The notes beneath the pieces are model-generated. The model saw only the letters and a program-made list of their open reading frames with translations, searched no databases and was not told the origin of the DNA. The translations under genes and the position numbers were made by a program. Shown here in pieces: positions 35,788 through 43,553 of a DNA stretch of 64,000 bases (within the stretch, counting starts at the first letter, position 1; each line of letters starts with the position of its first letter). Source of the stretch: Acidiferrobacterales bacterium (GTDB lineage Bacteria; Pseudomonadota; Gammaproteobacteria; Arenicellales; Poriferihabitantaceae). The DNA is taken from assembly GCA_019633985.1 (NCBI GenBank), contig JAHQWE010000070.1:1-64000 (forward strand). Direction: 5' to 3'.

Positions 35788-36231
35788 ATGTTTCTCTCTA
35801 CCTTGCTCATCAACTGCGTTTTGACAGCTCTCGTAGTGTATGTCCACTATGAATCCTTACGTGTGATTAGCAATTGGTTAGACAGTCGGCCTCGGCATCG
35901 GAAGATTCATTTAATGGTAGCGGTATTAGGCGCGTTGTTAGCCCATACGGTTGAAGTGTGGATATACGGTGTCGCGATTTACGGGTTGGCGAATGTTCCC
36001 GAAATGGGCGGCTTGACGGGTTTAGATAGTGGCGGTTTGGTGGATTGCCTTTACTTCTCACTCAGTAATTACACCAGTCTGGGTATGGGGGATATCCAGC
36101 CACAAGGAATGATTCGCTTTGTGGCTGGTTTCGAGGCGTTGACTGGTTTGGTATTGATTACCTGGACTGCCTCATTTTTGTTTCTGGAGATGCAGCGGAT
36201 CTGGAAGACTCCAGATTTAACAGAGAGCTAA
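35788..36231 (+). CDS. Two-TM ion channel domain protein with an atypical filter
   Basis: 147 residues: a TM helix at 2-22, a second at 43-66, a pore loop, and a TM helix at 113-134, as in Ion_trans_2 channels with an extra N-terminal helix. The selectivity filter is T96-S-L-G-M-G-D102 where potassium channels have T-(V/I)-G-Y-G-D with the same spacing. M for Y and L for V may alter selectivity. The surrounding F-S-L-S-N-Y-T and I-Q-P-Q-G-x-x-R-F fit the channel family. Convergent with leuB, 3 bp apart. Confidence 0.75.
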   Translation: MFLSTLLINCVLTALVVYVHYESLRVISNWLDSRPRHRKIHLMVAVLGALLAHTVEVWIYGVAIYGLANVPEMGGLTGLDSGGLVDCLYFSLSNYTSLGMGDIQPQGMIRFVAGFEALTGLVLITWTASFLFLEMQRIWKTPDLTES

Positions 36232-36234
36232 GAA

Positions 36235-37338
36235 TTAGATTCGAAGCGCTGCCAAAGATTCTGCGACGCGATCTCCAAATTCCTGGGTGCTTACGATCGT
36301 CACGCCAGTTCCGGGCTTCGATAGATCCGAGGTCGAATAGCCTGCCGCAAATACACTTTGCATGGACTGCCACAGATTCTTCGCTTCCTGATTCAAACCG
36401 AAACTCATTTCCAACATCATGGCAACTGAACCAATCATGGAATACGGGTTAGCGATATTCTTACCGGCAATATCCGGCGCAGATCCATGGGACGGCTCGT
36501 AGTAAGATTTCTCTGGTCCGATGCAGGCAGAAGGCATTAAGCCGAGTGATCCAAGAATCCCGCCGGCCTGATCGCTCAAAATATCACCAAATAGATTCTC
36601 CATTACCATCACATCAAACTGTCCTGGATTGAGGCACATATAGGTTGATGCCGCATCCACCAAAACATGTGAGACCTGAATTTCGGGAAACTCCTGACCC
36701 ACTTCGCCGACGATGTCCGTCCATAGCACACTGGACTTCAGAACATTGCTTTTGTGAATGCTATGCAGTGTTTTCTTTCGCTTCATCGCAGTTTCGAAAG
36801 CAATGCGAACAATGCGCTCGATTTGTTCTTCATCGTATTCCAGTTGTTCACGGGCATATCGCAAACCGCGATCGTTGACGCCTGTTTCTTTCTCACCGAA
36901 ATACAGACCACCGACTAATTCGCGGATAATAATAAAATCGATGCCGTCACCGATGACTTCCGGTTTGAGCGGAGAAAAATGTCCAAGCGAAGCAGGTAAA
37001 TAAACCGGTCGAAAGTTCGCAAAAGTGTCATATCGCCTGCGCATTGGCAGTAAGCCTCCGCGCTCAGGTTGCTCATCCAGTGGAATCTTTTTGGATTCTT
37101 CATGACTGAGACCGATGGTGCCTTTCAATATGGCATCGGCATCATCGCAGATCGTCTTCGATTCTTCCGGGAAGCTGTGGCCATGGGAAAACCAGGCGGT
37201 CGCGCCAAACGCCGCAGGATTGAGTTCAAACTGCACGTCATTTCTGGATTCCACCAGCTTTAGTATTTTGACCGCTTCGGCCATGATTTCTTCGCCGATG
37301 CCATCACCGGCAAGAAGTGCAATTTTATAATTCGTCAT
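36235..37338 (-). CDS. leuB: 3-isopropylmalate dehydrogenase
   Basis: 367 residues, family length about 360. Oxidative decarboxylation in leucine synthesis. The A-G-D-G-I-G-E-E-I-M start, R-R-R-Y-D-T-F-A-N-F-R-P, R-E-L-V-G-G-L-Y-F-G, N-L-F-G-D-I-L-S-D-Q-A-G and H-G-S-A-P-D-I-A-G blocks match LeuB. It lacks neighbouring leuCD or leuA, so it could be a paralogue with another 3-isopropylmalate-like or tartrate-like substrate. Convergent with the channel gene. Confidence 0.88.
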   Translation of the reverse strand: MTNYKIALLAGDGIGEEIMAEAVKILKLVESRNDVQFELNPAAFGATAWFSHGHSFPEESKTICDDADAILKGTIGLSHEESKKIPLDEQPERGGLLPMRRRYDTFANFRPVYLPASLGHFSPLKPEVIGDGIDFIIIRELVGGLYFGEKETGVNDRGLRYAREQLEYDEEQIERIVRIAFETAMKRKKTLHSIHKSNVLKSSVLWTDIVGEVGQEFPEIQVSHVLVDAASTYMCLNPGQFDVMVMENLFGDILSDQAGGILGSLGLMPSACIGPEKSYYEPSHGSAPDIAGKNIANPYSMIGSVAMMLEMSFGLNQEAKNLWQSMQSVFAAGYSTSDLSKPGTGVTIVSTQEFGDRVAESLAALRI

Positions 37339-37416
37339 TGTCTGAAAAAACCTGAGTCTTGATATAGGTAGTTACGTGGGAATAGGGCGTGAATCAAGCA
37401 GTGGAGAAAATTGACG

Positions 37417-38196
37417 TTACTTCGGCCAGTTTGGCTTCCTTTTTTCAATAAAAGCGTCAATGCCTTCGCGTGCTTCGTCTAGCATCATGTTGCCTGCAAT
37501 CGCGTCAGTTGCTAGCGCATAAGCTTCGGGTAAGTCGTTTTCCAGCTGCTGATAGAACAAACGCTTGCCGAGGCGAATAGCGTTTTTAGGTCGAGCCGCT
37601 ACTTCGTCTGCGAGTTGTTGAACCGCAGCGTTCAACTCCGTCGCGGGCACAGACTCGTTAATTAACCCATATTCAAGCGCGGTAGCAGTATCGATGAACT
37701 GCCCCGTGAGCAGCATCCGCATTGCCCGCTTTCGTGAGATATTACGTGATAACGCGACCGCAGGCGTGGAGCAAAATAGCCCGAGATTGATTCCAGACAC
37801 GGCAAATTGGCATTCCTCAGCCGCGACTGCGAGATCACAGGTGGCGACTAACTGACAACCCGCAGCGGTTGCCATACCCTGTACTTTGGCGATCACCGGC
37901 TGCGGCAATCCCACAATTTTTTGCATCATCGTACTACATTGACTAAACAGATCATGCTGATAACCGTGGTCATCATTTGCTCGCATTTGCTTTAAATCAT
38001 GTCCTGCGCAAAACGCTTTACCACTGGCGGCAAGTATTACCACGCGTATGCGGTCGTCGTCCGCAATTTGATCGAGTGCCTCGATCATCTTGCTGAGAAG
38101 TTCTTCAGAAAGCGCGTTGTATTGCTTTGGCCGGTTCAGCGTAAGGGTGCAAATTGCGCCTTCAACAGATTTTTGCAGAATAGTCGATGCGGTCAT
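37417..38196 (-). CDS. Enoyl-CoA hydratase/isomerase homologue lacking both catalytic glutamates
   Basis: 259 residues from ATG 38196; the ORF extends upstream to 38280 but the start of homology is here (M-T-A-S-T-I-L). Crotonase fold with oxyanion-hole blocks A-F-C-A-G-H-D-L (59-66) and A-A-G-C-Q-L (111-116). The two Glu of classical hydratases are replaced: Q115 where G-G-G-C-E-L has E, and G135 in S-G-I-N-L-G where P-E-I-x-L-G has E. Resembles the ECHDC3 branch, whose reaction is uncertain. CoA-ester binding is likely, hydration is not. Confidence 0.82.
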   Translation of the reverse strand: MTASTILQKSVEGAICTLTLNRPKQYNALSEELLSKMIEALDQIADDDRIRVVILAASGKAFCAGHDLKQMRANDDHGYQHDLFSQCSTMMQKIVGLPQPVIAKVQGMATAAGCQLVATCDLAVAAEECQFAVSGINLGLFCSTPAVALSRNISRKRAMRMLLTGQFIDTATALEYGLINESVPATELNAAVQQLADEVAARPKNAIRLGKRLFYQQLENDLPEAYALATDAIAGNMMLDEAREGIDAFIEKRKPNWPK

Positions 38197-38258
38197 ATAC
38201 CAATAATCATTGTGCTGTAGGTCTGCAAACAGCGTACCACAAGCAAAGCTTTTGGCTG

Positions 38259-38286
38259 AAAAAAAAGGATGCCGGAGCATCCTTTT
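38259..38286 (-). terminator. Rho-independent terminator after the cytochrome c5 gene
   Basis: Read on the minus strand: AAAGGATGC, loop TCCG, GCATCCTTT, then a run of T. It lies 25 bp after the cytochrome stop and upstream of the enoyl-CoA hydratase, so the two minus-strand genes are separate transcription units. The stem is followed by T-rich sequence only on the minus strand side; the plus strand also has a shorter T-tract, so weak bidirectional action is possible. Confidence 0.88.
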
Positions 38287-38310
38287 GTCGCAGATCCCGG
38301 GTAGTCAAGA

Positions 38311-38775
38311 TTAGTTGACCATAAACTCCACAGCGGCGGCGACTTCTTCATCGCTCAGGCTCGCATTACCGCCACGAGCAGGCATTACTCCGGCGTTACC
38401 CTGAAAACCATTAATGGCATGTTCGATCAGCACTTCCATGCCCTGCGCCAGACGTGGCTCCCACGCCGCTGCGTCACCGACTTTAGGTGCACCAGCAACT
38501 CCTGCTCCGTGACACGCCAAACAGGCAACGTTATATACTGCTTCACCATCCGGTTCCTCCGTGCTGGCCACTTCAACAGTAGCTGCGCTCGCCGCTTGTT
38601 CGGCAGCTTGTTCGGCTGTTAGAACGTTCAGTGAGCCAACTGGGGCAACGCGTGCAGCCAACGACTCCTCTGAGTTATGGTCAGCGAAACTGATACTCGT
38701 TACGCTGATCAACAGGGATGCCGCAACGGCGCTGAACGCTGACATCGCAGCGATCCGATTTGAATTGATTTTCAT
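38311..38775 (-). CDS. Class I c-type cytochrome, cytochrome c5-like
   Basis: 154 residues, periplasmic. Signal peptide of about 31 residues with cleavage after S-F-A (S-I-S-F-A-D), then an Ala/Glu-rich linker, then one heme c domain. Heme motif C85-L-A-C-H89, Met ligand in G-V-M-P-A-R-G-G, and a typical V-x-Y-x-x-A-C-L-A-C-H-G-A-G-V-A-G-A-P-K-V-G. Small electron carrier in aerobic respiration. Followed by a strong terminator. A TATAAT (complement of 38811-38816) lies 36 bp upstream of the ATG. Confidence 0.92.
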   Translation of the reverse strand: MKINSNRIAAMSAFSAVAASLLISVTSISFADHNSEESLAARVAPVGSLNVLTAEQAAEQAASAATVEVASTEEPDGEAVYNVACLACHGAGVAGAPKVGDAAAWEPRLAQGMEVLIEHAINGFQGNAGVMPARGGNASLSDEEVAAAVEFMVN

Positions 38776-38844
38776 GAACAGGTCATTGAGAGAGCAAAAA
38801 ATGAGACGCGATTATAAGCAAAACTAGCCGATCATCGCTATCTG

Positions 38845-38867
38845 GAATTGCCTTAAATCGGCAATTC
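38845..38867. repeat. Inverted repeat just after the LysE gene
   Basis: GAATTGCC, 7-base loop, GGCAATTC, perfect 8-bp dyad starting 5 bp after the LysE stop (38873). No T-run follows on the minus strand, so it is not a classical terminator; it may stabilise the lysE 3' end or bind a regulator of the downstream cytochrome gene. Confidence 0.35.
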
Positions 38868-38872
38868 AGCGC

Positions 38873-39508
38873 CTATCTGCGGCTGAATGCCAGCCAGATT
38901 CCGCCACCAATTAGAAAGCAACCCGCAAGCTTTTCCAAGATAATGACTTTGCCGCTAGACACCAGCTTCCGCATTTGTCCCGCGGCGACCGCATAGGCGC
39001 CGTCGAGCAAGGTACCTACCACCATAAACGTAGCGCCGAGCATAAGCACCTGAGGGATGGGATCTCTGGACGGATCGACGAACTGAGGAATAAACGCGCC
39101 GAAGAAAAACAGCGCCTTTGGGTTCGACCAGATTACAAGAAAGCCCTGAAAAAAATAGTGTAACCAACCTTTTCCCGATCTTGTCGCTGGGTCATCAGTC
39201 TCAACTGGGTTTACCATCCTGCCTTTTGAGCGCCACATTTTGATGCCAAGCCAGATTAGATAGATTGCCCCGATAAATCGAACAACATCGAAAACCACAG
39301 CCATTTTCTCGACGATAGAAGCAAATCCAAGGGCCAGAACTAACACCATCAGCCCCAGCCCCAGCTGGGTTCCGGCGACGTTAAGCAGCCCGGCGCGCGA
39401 TCCCGCGTTCAAACTGTTGGCGACGATGACAGTGACCGTAGGCCCGGGAACGATGACGAGAGCGGCAGAGGCCGCGATAAAGAGTAAATAGGTTGAAAGA
39501 TCAATCAT
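38873..39508 (-). CDS. LysE/RhtB family translocator
   Basis: 211 residues from ATG 39508; the open frame continues further but only overlaps the rdgC start without homology. LysE hallmark V-P-G-P-T-V-T-V-I-V near residues 20-29, then G-x-R-A-G-L-L-N-V-A-G-T-Q-L-G, five to six TM helices, and N-P-K-A-L-F-F-F-G-A-F-I-P-Q-F-V. Inner-membrane amino acid or homoserine-lactone-like exporter. Divergent from rdgC. Confidence 0.88.
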   Translation of the reverse strand: MIDLSTYLLFIAASAALVIVPGPTVTVIVANSLNAGSRAGLLNVAGTQLGLGLMVLVLALGFASIVEKMAVVFDVVRFIGAIYLIWLGIKMWRSKGRMVNPVETDDPATRSGKGWLHYFFQGFLVIWSNPKALFFFGAFIPQFVDPSRDPIPQVLMLGATFMVVGTLLDGAYAVAAGQMRKLVSSGKVIILEKLAGCFLIGGGIWLAFSRR

Positions 39509-39655
39509 CAGTTGGCAAGGATGGGCGAGGAAAATTCTGCGGTAACCGCAACAACGGTGTTTATCAGGAGCGATTGTAGGGGATTTCTTTCGAAGAATCT
39601 CTGATAGCAGATTTGATTCCGCTATACTCCCGCCTCTTTTTTTCACACGATTGGT

Positions 39656-40576
39656 ATGTGGTTTAAGAACCTGATAATTTTTGAATTTGAGGATCCAGCA
39701 GACGCTCTGAAACTCATCACCGAACCACAACTCGAAAGGGGTTTGGCTTCCCAGGCATTTAAACCCTGTGGTCCCCAAGAGCCGGAATCGTTAGGCTGGA
39801 CCACACCCATGGGGCACCTCTCTGATCAACTATTTCACGCTGGTGGGGGTTACTTTTTGCTGACAGCGCGGAGAGAGGAGCGCTTGCTTCCAGCATCGGT
39901 GGTGCGTGAAGCAGTCAATGAGAAAGTGCTTGAAATAGAACTGGCTGAAGAGCGGAAAGTCGGGCGAAAACAAAAGCTCGAGATTCGGGACCAGCTCACT
40001 TTCGAAATGATGCCTAGGGCATTTACCCGTTCGGTGCGAACTCAAGGATTGATCTTGCCGAAAGAAAACCTGATCGTAGTCGATGCCGCCAGTAGAAAAA
40101 CTGCAGAGCAGTGGGTGTCTTTGTTACGAATTTCTCTAGGTTCCTTGCCGGTTAGACCGGTTGAATCTAAACAATCCCTCCCCGCTCTATTTACTAACTG
40201 GTTGAGTGGTAAGGCGAGCCTGCCAAACCAAATCTCGCTGGGCGAAGAATGCGATTTGCAGTCGCAGGAAGATCAGGGGGCGGTAGTACGATTTCGCAGG
40301 CAAATGCTAGAAGGCGATGAAATAACGGTACATACTAAGGCCGGTAAGATTGCAACTCGGCTAGCAGTCGACTGGAATGAATCACTGGCATTTACCCTGA
40401 CTGATGCGCTAGAAATCAAACGGCTGCGGTTTGCAGACACTGTGGTTGAGCAAGTTGAGGTGGAAGAGATTCATGATGAAGCTGCGGAATTTGACGCGCG
40501 ATTCGCCTTAATGGGTCTGGAGTTTTCCCGATTCTTGCCGGCTTTGTTCGACGCATTAGGCGGATTACAAAAATAG
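39656..40576 (+). CDS. rdgC: Recombination-associated protein RdgC
   Basis: 306 residues, usual length. Family start M-W-F-K-N-L-I-I-F, G-W-T-T-P-M-G, L-L-T-A-R-R-E-E-R-L-L-P-A-S-V-V-R and the central K-Q-K-L-E-I-R-D-Q-L are recognisable. RdgC forms ring dimers that encircle DNA and restrain RecA. Cytosolic, nucleoid-bound. It begins a plus-strand run with the ArgO-like exporter 10 bp later. Confidence 0.94.
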   Translation: MWFKNLIIFEFEDPADALKLITEPQLERGLASQAFKPCGPQEPESLGWTTPMGHLSDQLFHAGGGYFLLTARREERLLPASVVREAVNEKVLEIELAEERKVGRKQKLEIRDQLTFEMMPRAFTRSVRTQGLILPKENLIVVDAASRKTAEQWVSLLRISLGSLPVRPVESKQSLPALFTNWLSGKASLPNQISLGEECDLQSQEDQGAVVRFRRQMLEGDEITVHTKAGKIATRLAVDWNESLAFTLTDALEIKRLRFADTVVEQVEVEEIHDEAAEFDARFALMGLEFSRFLPALFDALGGLQK

Positions 40577-40586
40577 AATCGGCATC

Positions 40587-41198
40587 GTGATTGAATTCGC
40601 CCCTTTCGGTCGTGGATTCGGGCTTAGCCTAGGTTTAATTGCCGCAATTGGTGCGCAAAACGCGTATGTGCTAACTCGCGGCATTCTCCGGAATCACCAT
40701 TTCGCAGTGGCGGCTGTCTGTTCGGTACTGGACACCATTCTGATATTTAGCGGCGTGTTGGGGATGGGCAAAGTCGTTGCGGCCTATCCGCAGTCCATCA
40801 CTGTATTAACGCTATTTGGCGCGCTATTTCTATTTGCTTATGGAGGGACCTCATTCAGGCGAATGATGCAGTCCCAGGCGTTACGGGCAGACCATCAGAT
40901 CGTGACATTGAAAACAGCGATCCTCACCATGGTGACTCTCAGTTTATTCAATCCACATTTATATCTCGATACTGTGGTCTTGTTGGGAAGTGTTAGCGTT
41001 CAGGAGTTGCCAGAGAATCGGTTAACTTTTGCCGCCGGTGCCTGTCTTGCCTCAATAACGTGGTTTTTTATGCTGGCGTTGGGCGGACAGTGGATGCAGC
41101 GCTGGTTTCAGACTCCCGCAGCGTGGCGCTTGCTGGATGGCTTTGTTGGCGTTGTAATGTGGTCTTTGGCTATCATGCTTGTTAAAGACATGTTTTAA
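40587..41198 (+). CDS. ArgO/LysE family amino acid exporter
   Basis: 203 residues, six hydrophobic segments. A-A-I-G-A-Q-N-A-Y-V-L-T-R-G-I-L-R-N near residues 18-35 is the ArgO/LysE signature (basic amino acid exporter branch), and F-N-P-H-L-Y-L-D-T-V-V-L-L-G-S follows. Start is a GTG at 40587, 10 bp after the rdgC stop. Inner membrane, exports arginine or lysine by family. Probably in the rdgC transcript. Confidence 0.87.
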   Translation: MIEFAPFGRGFGLSLGLIAAIGAQNAYVLTRGILRNHHFAVAAVCSVLDTILIFSGVLGMGKVVAAYPQSITVLTLFGALFLFAYGGTSFRRMMQSQALRADHQIVTLKTAILTMVTLSLFNPHLYLDTVVLLGSVSVQELPENRLTFAAGACLASITWFFMLALGGQWMQRWFQTPAAWRLLDGFVGVVMWSLAIMLVKDMF

Positions 41199-41240
41199 GC
41201 TTGTGTCGCTTTCGGTGAAACAAAATCAATGAATGAGTAA

Positions 41241-42080
41241 ATGAAATTTCAAGGTACAAAGCAATATGTCGCAACCAGCGATTTGCAGATGGCGGTCAAT
41301 GCAGCCGTCACGCTTCAACGACCACTTCTGATCAAGGGGGAGCCGGGTACGGGAAAAACCATGCTCGCGGAGCAGGTGGCCCAGGCTCTAGAGATGCCGC
41401 TTATTCAATGGCATATCAAATCAACTACCAAGGCGCAGCAAGGGTTGTATGAATACGATGCCGTTTCCCGGCTCCGTGATTCACAGCTCGGTAATAATGT
41501 TGATGATATCGGTCGATATATCTCCAGGGGGAAACTCTGGCAGGCGTTTGAAGCAAAATCTCCAGCCGTATTGTTGATCGATGAAATCGACAAAGCGGAT
41601 ATCGAGTTTCCTAATGATCTCTTACTTGAGCTCGATAAAATGGAGTTTCATGTATATGAAACCGGAGAAACGGTGCGAGCAACACATCGCCCGGTCATCA
41701 TTATTACCAGCAACAATGAAAAAGAGCTTCCGGATGCGTTTCTGCGACGGTGTTTTTTTCACTTTATCCAGTTTCCTGATAAGGAGACCATGACAGAAAT
41801 CATTCGCGTGCATTATCCGGATATCAAAGAAAAACTCGTGCAGGAGGCGCTAGAGGTGTTTTTTGATATTCGCGATATCCCTGGTTTGAAAAAGAGGCCA
41901 TCAACCAGCGAACTGATTGACTGGTTGAAGCTGCTGATGTCTGATGATATTCCTGATACCGTTCTACAGCAGCGAGATAAGTCAAAAGCAATTCCACCGT
42001 TATATGGTGCACTACTTAAAAATGAACAGGACGTGCAATTGCTGGAAAGGCTGGCGTTTATGCATCGGCGTCAAAGCTAA
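41241..42080 (+). CDS. MoxR-family AAA+ ATPase
   Basis: 279 residues. Walker A G-E-P-G-T-G-K-T at about 31-38, Walker B L-L-I-D-E-I-D-K-A, sensor 1 I-T-S-N-N-E, and arginine-rich R-R-C-F-F-H-F. MoxR ATPases work with a von Willebrand A partner to assemble or activate another protein. The partner is encoded 21 bp downstream (CoxE-like). The target is unknown here; no CO dehydrogenase, methanol dehydrogenase or nitric oxide reductase genes are adjacent. Confidence 0.92.
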   Translation: MKFQGTKQYVATSDLQMAVNAAVTLQRPLLIKGEPGTGKTMLAEQVAQALEMPLIQWHIKSTTKAQQGLYEYDAVSRLRDSQLGNNVDDIGRYISRGKLWQAFEAKSPAVLLIDEIDKADIEFPNDLLLELDKMEFHVYETGETVRATHRPVIIITSNNEKELPDAFLRRCFFHFIQFPDKETMTEIIRVHYPDIKEKLVQEALEVFFDIRDIPGLKKRPSTSELIDWLKLLMSDDIPDTVLQQRDKSKAIPPLYGALLKNEQDVQLLERLAFMHRRQS

Positions 42081-42101
42081 CCCACTACCTCTCCGTCGAT
42101 T

Positions 42102-43277
42102 GTGTTAGTTAATCTGTTCTACTGTTTAAGAGAGTACGGCGTACCTGTGTCGATACGTGAACATGTCGACTTGCTCTCGGCGTTGGATGCAGGTCTAGCC
42201 TACGCGGATCAGGAGCAGTTTTATTTCTTGGCGCGAACAGCGCTTGTAAAAGATGAAAAACATTTTGATAAGTTTGACCGGGCGATGACGGCGTTTTGGT
42301 CTGGGCTAGATTCCCTGGAAGGACTAGTTGAAGCAAGCATCCCTGACGAATGGCTACGTAGTGAGTTTTTAAAACAACTCTCAGAGGAAGAGAAAGCAAA
42401 AATTGATAGCCTTGGTGGACTGGATGAGCTGATCAAGAAATTCAAAGAACGCCTGGAAGAACAACAAAAACGGCATGCCGGTGGCAACAAATGGATTGGT
42501 ACCGGCGGTACATCTCCTTTTAGTCATGGTGGATATCATCCCTCCGGAATTCGCATTGGTGGGGAAGGGCAGCACAATCGCGCTGTTAAAGTATGGGAGA
42601 AACGAGAATTTCGAAATCTGGATGATTCCATTGAACTCGGCACCCGTAATTTAAAAATAGCGCTGCGGAGATTGCGAAAGTTTGCGAGGGAGGGCGCCGC
42701 AGATCAATTTGATCTGGACGATACCATTCACTCTACCGCTCGCAATGCCGGGTTGTTAGATATCAAGATGGTCCCGGAAAAACACAATGCGGTGAAGGTG
42801 TTGTTGTTTTTCGACGTTGGGGGTTCCATGAATCGTCACGTGAAAATTTGCGAAGAGCTATTTTCCGCAGCACGCACTGAGTTTAAGCATCTGGAGTTTT
42901 TTTACTTCCACAACTGTTTGTACGAGTCGGTATGGAAGGACAATCGCCGACGCTATAGTGAAGGTATTTCTACTCTCGATGTCATGAATCGATATGGCAG
43001 CGACTATAAGGTTATTTTTGTTGGAGATGCCTCTATGTCGCCATGGGAAATTGTTTATCCCGGTGGGAGTGTCGAACATAATAACGCGGAAGCGGGGCAA
43101 ACCTGGCTGGAACGCATCGGACAAAGCTACCATAAAATTGCATGGATCAACCCTGTTCCTGAAAAGCAGTGGGACTACACGCAGTCAATTGGTTTGATTC
43201 AGTCGATCGTCGACGACAAGATGTTTCCTTTAACTGTGAAAGGTCTTGAACAAGCAATGACACACCTTGCTCGCTAA
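42102..43277 (+). CDS. CoxE-like VWA-domain protein
   Basis: 391 residues from a GTG start. N-terminal helical region of about 190 residues with a charged coiled part, then a VWA domain: MIDAS D-V-G-G-S (D-x-G-x-S) near residue 233, and later D-A-S and T-W-L-E-R-I segments. CoxE/VWA proteins are the fixed partners of MoxR ATPases in metal-enzyme maturation. The gap to the MoxR gene is 21 bp, so they form an operon. Confidence 0.87.
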   Translation: MLVNLFYCLREYGVPVSIREHVDLLSALDAGLAYADQEQFYFLARTALVKDEKHFDKFDRAMTAFWSGLDSLEGLVEASIPDEWLRSEFLKQLSEEEKAKIDSLGGLDELIKKFKERLEEQQKRHAGGNKWIGTGGTSPFSHGGYHPSGIRIGGEGQHNRAVKVWEKREFRNLDDSIELGTRNLKIALRRLRKFAREGAADQFDLDDTIHSTARNAGLLDIKMVPEKHNAVKVLLFFDVGGSMNRHVKICEELFSAARTEFKHLEFFYFHNCLYESVWKDNRRRYSEGISTLDVMNRYGSDYKVIFVGDASMSPWEIVYPGGSVEHNNAEAGQTWLERIGQSYHKIAWINPVPEKQWDYTQSIGLIQSIVDDKMFPLTVKGLEQAMTHLAR

Positions 43278-43553
43278 ACCCCCTATTTCTAGTACCAAAC
43301 CTATACCAAACCGGATCAATTGTGGTTTGTATCTTTTATCAAACTGGGTAGAATGACGCTGCTTTCACAAAATAAGTGAAGCCGGTGACGTTTTCTTCAC
43401 AAGATACCTTTCGTTGTTTTGTGAGGCCGGATAGCAAGAGAGCATGACCCAAGTTTCAACTGCGACCTGGGGCATGCAATGTTGATGTTCGTAACCCTTC
43501 ACCGAACCACTATTATTAATTAACGATCTAAACTCCAACTAGGAGGAGGCTCC

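Noticed and set aside
38197-38280. 28-residue extension of the enoyl-CoA hydratase homologue
   Set aside because: It overlaps the cytochrome c5 terminator region and has no resemblance to the family N-terminus.
39509-39778. Upstream extension of the LysE gene
   Set aside because: It overlaps the rdgC start on the other strand and lies before the first LysE helix; ATG 39508 gives the family length.
43300-43553. Sigma-54 promoter or PII-type site before amt
   Set aside because: I looked for the GG-N10-GC spacing and did not find it; only a weak sigma-70-like TTGTAT-16-TAGAAT is present.
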